The translations under genes and the position numbers were made by a program. Shown one piece after another: positions 14,501 to 15,456 of a stretch of 15,456 nt of DNA (its first letter is position 1; each line of letters begins with the position of its first letter). The stretch covers positions 1 to 15,456 of the forward strand of contig DATCDK010000197.1 in the NCBI GenBank assembly GCA_036510735.1, given 5' to 3'. The notes beneath the pieces were generated by a model. That model saw only the letters and a program-made list of their open reading frames with translations. It was not told where the DNA came from and ran no database searches. The stretch comes from PALSA-607 sp036510735 (GTDB lineage Bacteria > Actinomycetota > Actinomycetes > Acidothermales > Acidothermaceae).

Positions 14501-15208
14501 GTGACCGAGCTTCCGACCGCAAGTACGCATCTGCTCGCCATTGGCGATGTAGTCGATGTCGGTCCACGGATGCGGCGCATTACCGTGACTGGCGAAGTGT
14601 TGGCGAACTTCGTCGCGCTGCCCGGTCAAGACGTCGTGGTGCACGTCAGTGACGGTCACGGCGGTGGAGTCAGCCGTCGGTACACGATCCGCAATCTCGA
14701 TACCGAGACGCGCCGCCTCGATCTCGACGTCGTGATGCACGGCCATGGTCCGGGTGCGGCGTGGGCGGCGTCGGTCGCGACTGGCGACGACGTCGAGGTG
14801 TTCGGGCCGCGCGGGAAGGTCCGACTCGCTGACGCACGATGGCAGCTGTTCGTCGGCGATGAGTCCGCGATCCCAGCGATCGCCGAGATGATCCGCGCGC
14901 TTCCAGCCGGGACGACGGCGGCTGCCGTCATCGAAGTCACCGACGCCGATGACGAGCAGCCGATCGCCGCCGCGGGACCGGTCGACGTCCGGTGGCTGCA
15001 TCGACTCGCTACCCCGGCAGGGGAGTCTGAGCTGCTCGATCGAGCGGTTGCGTCGATCGAGATACCGGACGTCGACCGGCACGTGTATCTGTTCGGCGAG
15101 AGTCGCGTGGTGCGACGACTCAGAGACGACCTTGGCGGCCGCGGCCTGCAGCCGCCCGAGATTTCGGCGAAGGGTTACTGGAATCTCGGCCGCGACAGCG
15201 GCCACTGA
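14501..15208 (+). CDS. Siderophore-interacting protein, FAD-binding ferric-chelate reductase family (short form)
   Basis: This 235-residue cytoplasmic flavoprotein-like enzyme belongs to the SIP family, which reduces ferric siderophores with NAD(P)H to release iron. FAD-binding motifs: SRRYTIRN (58-65) and HGPGAAWA (82-89). The NAD(P)H domain has GDESAIPAI (119-127), and the family's C-terminal motif is KGYWNLGRDSGH (224-235). It is somewhat shorter than typical members (about 250-280). GTG 14501 was chosen because AGGA at 14489-14492 lies 8 bases upstream; GTG 14495 is too close, and the frame back to 14084 is antisense-like overlap with the GH44 gene. No DtxR/IdeR iron box is visible nearby. 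No siderophore biosynthesis gene is in the window, so the substrate is unknown. Its stop lies in the first palindrome of the repeat array. Confidence 0.88.
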   Translation: MTELPTASTHLLAIGDVVDVGPRMRRITVTGEVLANFVALPGQDVVVHVSDGHGGGVSRRYTIRNLDTETRRLDLDVVMHGHGPGAAWAASVATGDDVEVFGPRGKVRLADARWQLFVGDESAIPAIAEMIRALPAGTTAAAVIEVTDADDEQPIAAAGPVDVRWLHRLATPAGESELLDRAVASIEIPDVDRHVYLFGESRVVRRLRDDLGGRGLQPPEISAKGYWNLGRDSGH

Positions 15209-15276
15209 CGCGCCGCGTCAGCGGGCACTGACGCGGCGCGTCAGCGGGCACTGACGCGGCGCAGACGTGGCGTCAG
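15203..15276. repeat. Three tandem 23-bp palindromic units between convergent genes
   Basis: Units start at 15203, 15226 and 15249. Units 1 and 2 differ at a single base. Each contains CTGACGC and its complement GCGTCAG: 15205-15211 with 15215-15221 (loop GCC), 15228-15234 with 15238-15244 (loop GGC), and 15251-15257 with 15270-15276 (12-base loop in the diverged third copy). The first arm contains the TGA of the SIP gene and the last arm, read on the minus strand, contains the TGA of the YCII gene. A bidirectional terminator or 3'-end structure is the simplest reading. Confidence 0.85.
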
Positions 15277-15456
15277 CCAGTCCAGACCGGCCGGAGCTCC
15301 ATCACACCCCGGGTAGCGAACGGATGCGCCGCTGCGACCTCGATCGCTTCAGCCATGTCGCGACATTCGAGCAAGTCGAAGCCGCCGAGAATCTCCTTGG
15401 TCTCCAGGAACGGGCCGTCGGTGACCAGCACCTTGCCACCGCGCACCCGCACAGCG
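15273..15456 (-). CDS. YCII-domain protein, C-terminal part (5' truncated by window)
   Basis: On the minus strand a frame is open from the window edge to TGA at 15275-15273, giving the last 61 residues. They read VRVRGGKVLVTDGPFLETKE, then ILGGFDLLECRDMAEAIEVA, then AAHPFATRGVMELRPVWTG. This is the characteristic C-terminal half of a stand-alone YCII-family protein (PF03795, usual length 110-140). In actinomycetes many such genes stand next to an ECF sigma factor (YCII-associated type), which would lie outside this window. The molecular function of the family is not settled; a role as a small enzyme or ligand-binding subunit has been proposed. It converges on the SIP gene across the palindrome array. 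This partial gene is too short for standard ORF length cut-offs but the match is clear. Confidence 0.85.
   Translation of the reverse strand, partial: AVRVRGGKVLVTDGPFLETKEILGGFDLLECRDMAEAIEVAAAHPFATRGVMELRPVWTG

Noticed and set aside
15203..15276. CRISPR array
   Set aside because: The units are contiguous 23-bp palindromes without spacers and there are no cas genes.

Overview
The window is high-GC DNA with dense short-spaced genes, GTG starts and GTGA stop/start overlaps, typical of an Actinomycetota (actinomycete) chromosome. A LuxR-type two-component pair, a large ATP-binding LuxR regulator (LAL), a ferric-siderophore-reductase-like protein and a YCII protein all fit this. I cannot name the genus. 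No rRNA, tRNA, insertion sequence, phage gene or CRISPR array was seen.

Layout. Positions 1-1766 (+) hold the end of a sensor histidine kinase, its NarL-type response regulator and a secreted or membrane-anchored DUF4097-type beta-repeat protein, probably one envelope-sensing operon. Positions 1768-3272 (-) hold a YbhN/UPF0104-type membrane protein followed by a GNAT acetyltransferase. Positions 3273-3477 form a divergent regulatory region with a near-palindrome, a 17-bp direct repeat and a leader hairpin. From 3478 (+) come a small arginine-rich protein of unknown function with a strong ribosome-binding site, then a 951-residue LAL regulator ending at 6623. Positions 6624-7034 are non-coding and rich in hairpins.

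Positions 7035-10665 (+) are a translationally coupled three-gene operon: a GT4-like glycosyltransferase, an (alpha/alpha)6-barrel glycosidase-like protein and a long-form GH130 enzyme. A second GT4 glycosyltransferase (10792-11799, -) converges on it across a 10-bp perfect inverted repeat. Together they look like a system for making or remodelling a mannose-containing (or similar) oligosaccharide; the substrate is unknown. Next to it, 11925-14462 (+) encodes a secreted GH44 glucanase fused to three CWB2 cell-wall-binding repeats, an unusual surface-anchored beta-glucanase. Then come a short siderophore-interacting (SIP/FAD-binding) protein (14501-15208, +) and, convergent with it, the 3' part of a YCII-domain gene (-). 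The gap between these two is filled by three tandem 23-bp palindromic units whose outermost arms contain the stop codons of both genes.

The most interesting items are the GT4/six-hairpin/GH130/GT4 cluster, the GH44-CWB2 fusion, the stop-codon-bearing palindrome array, and the small Arg-rich gene with its structured leader ahead of the LAL regulator.
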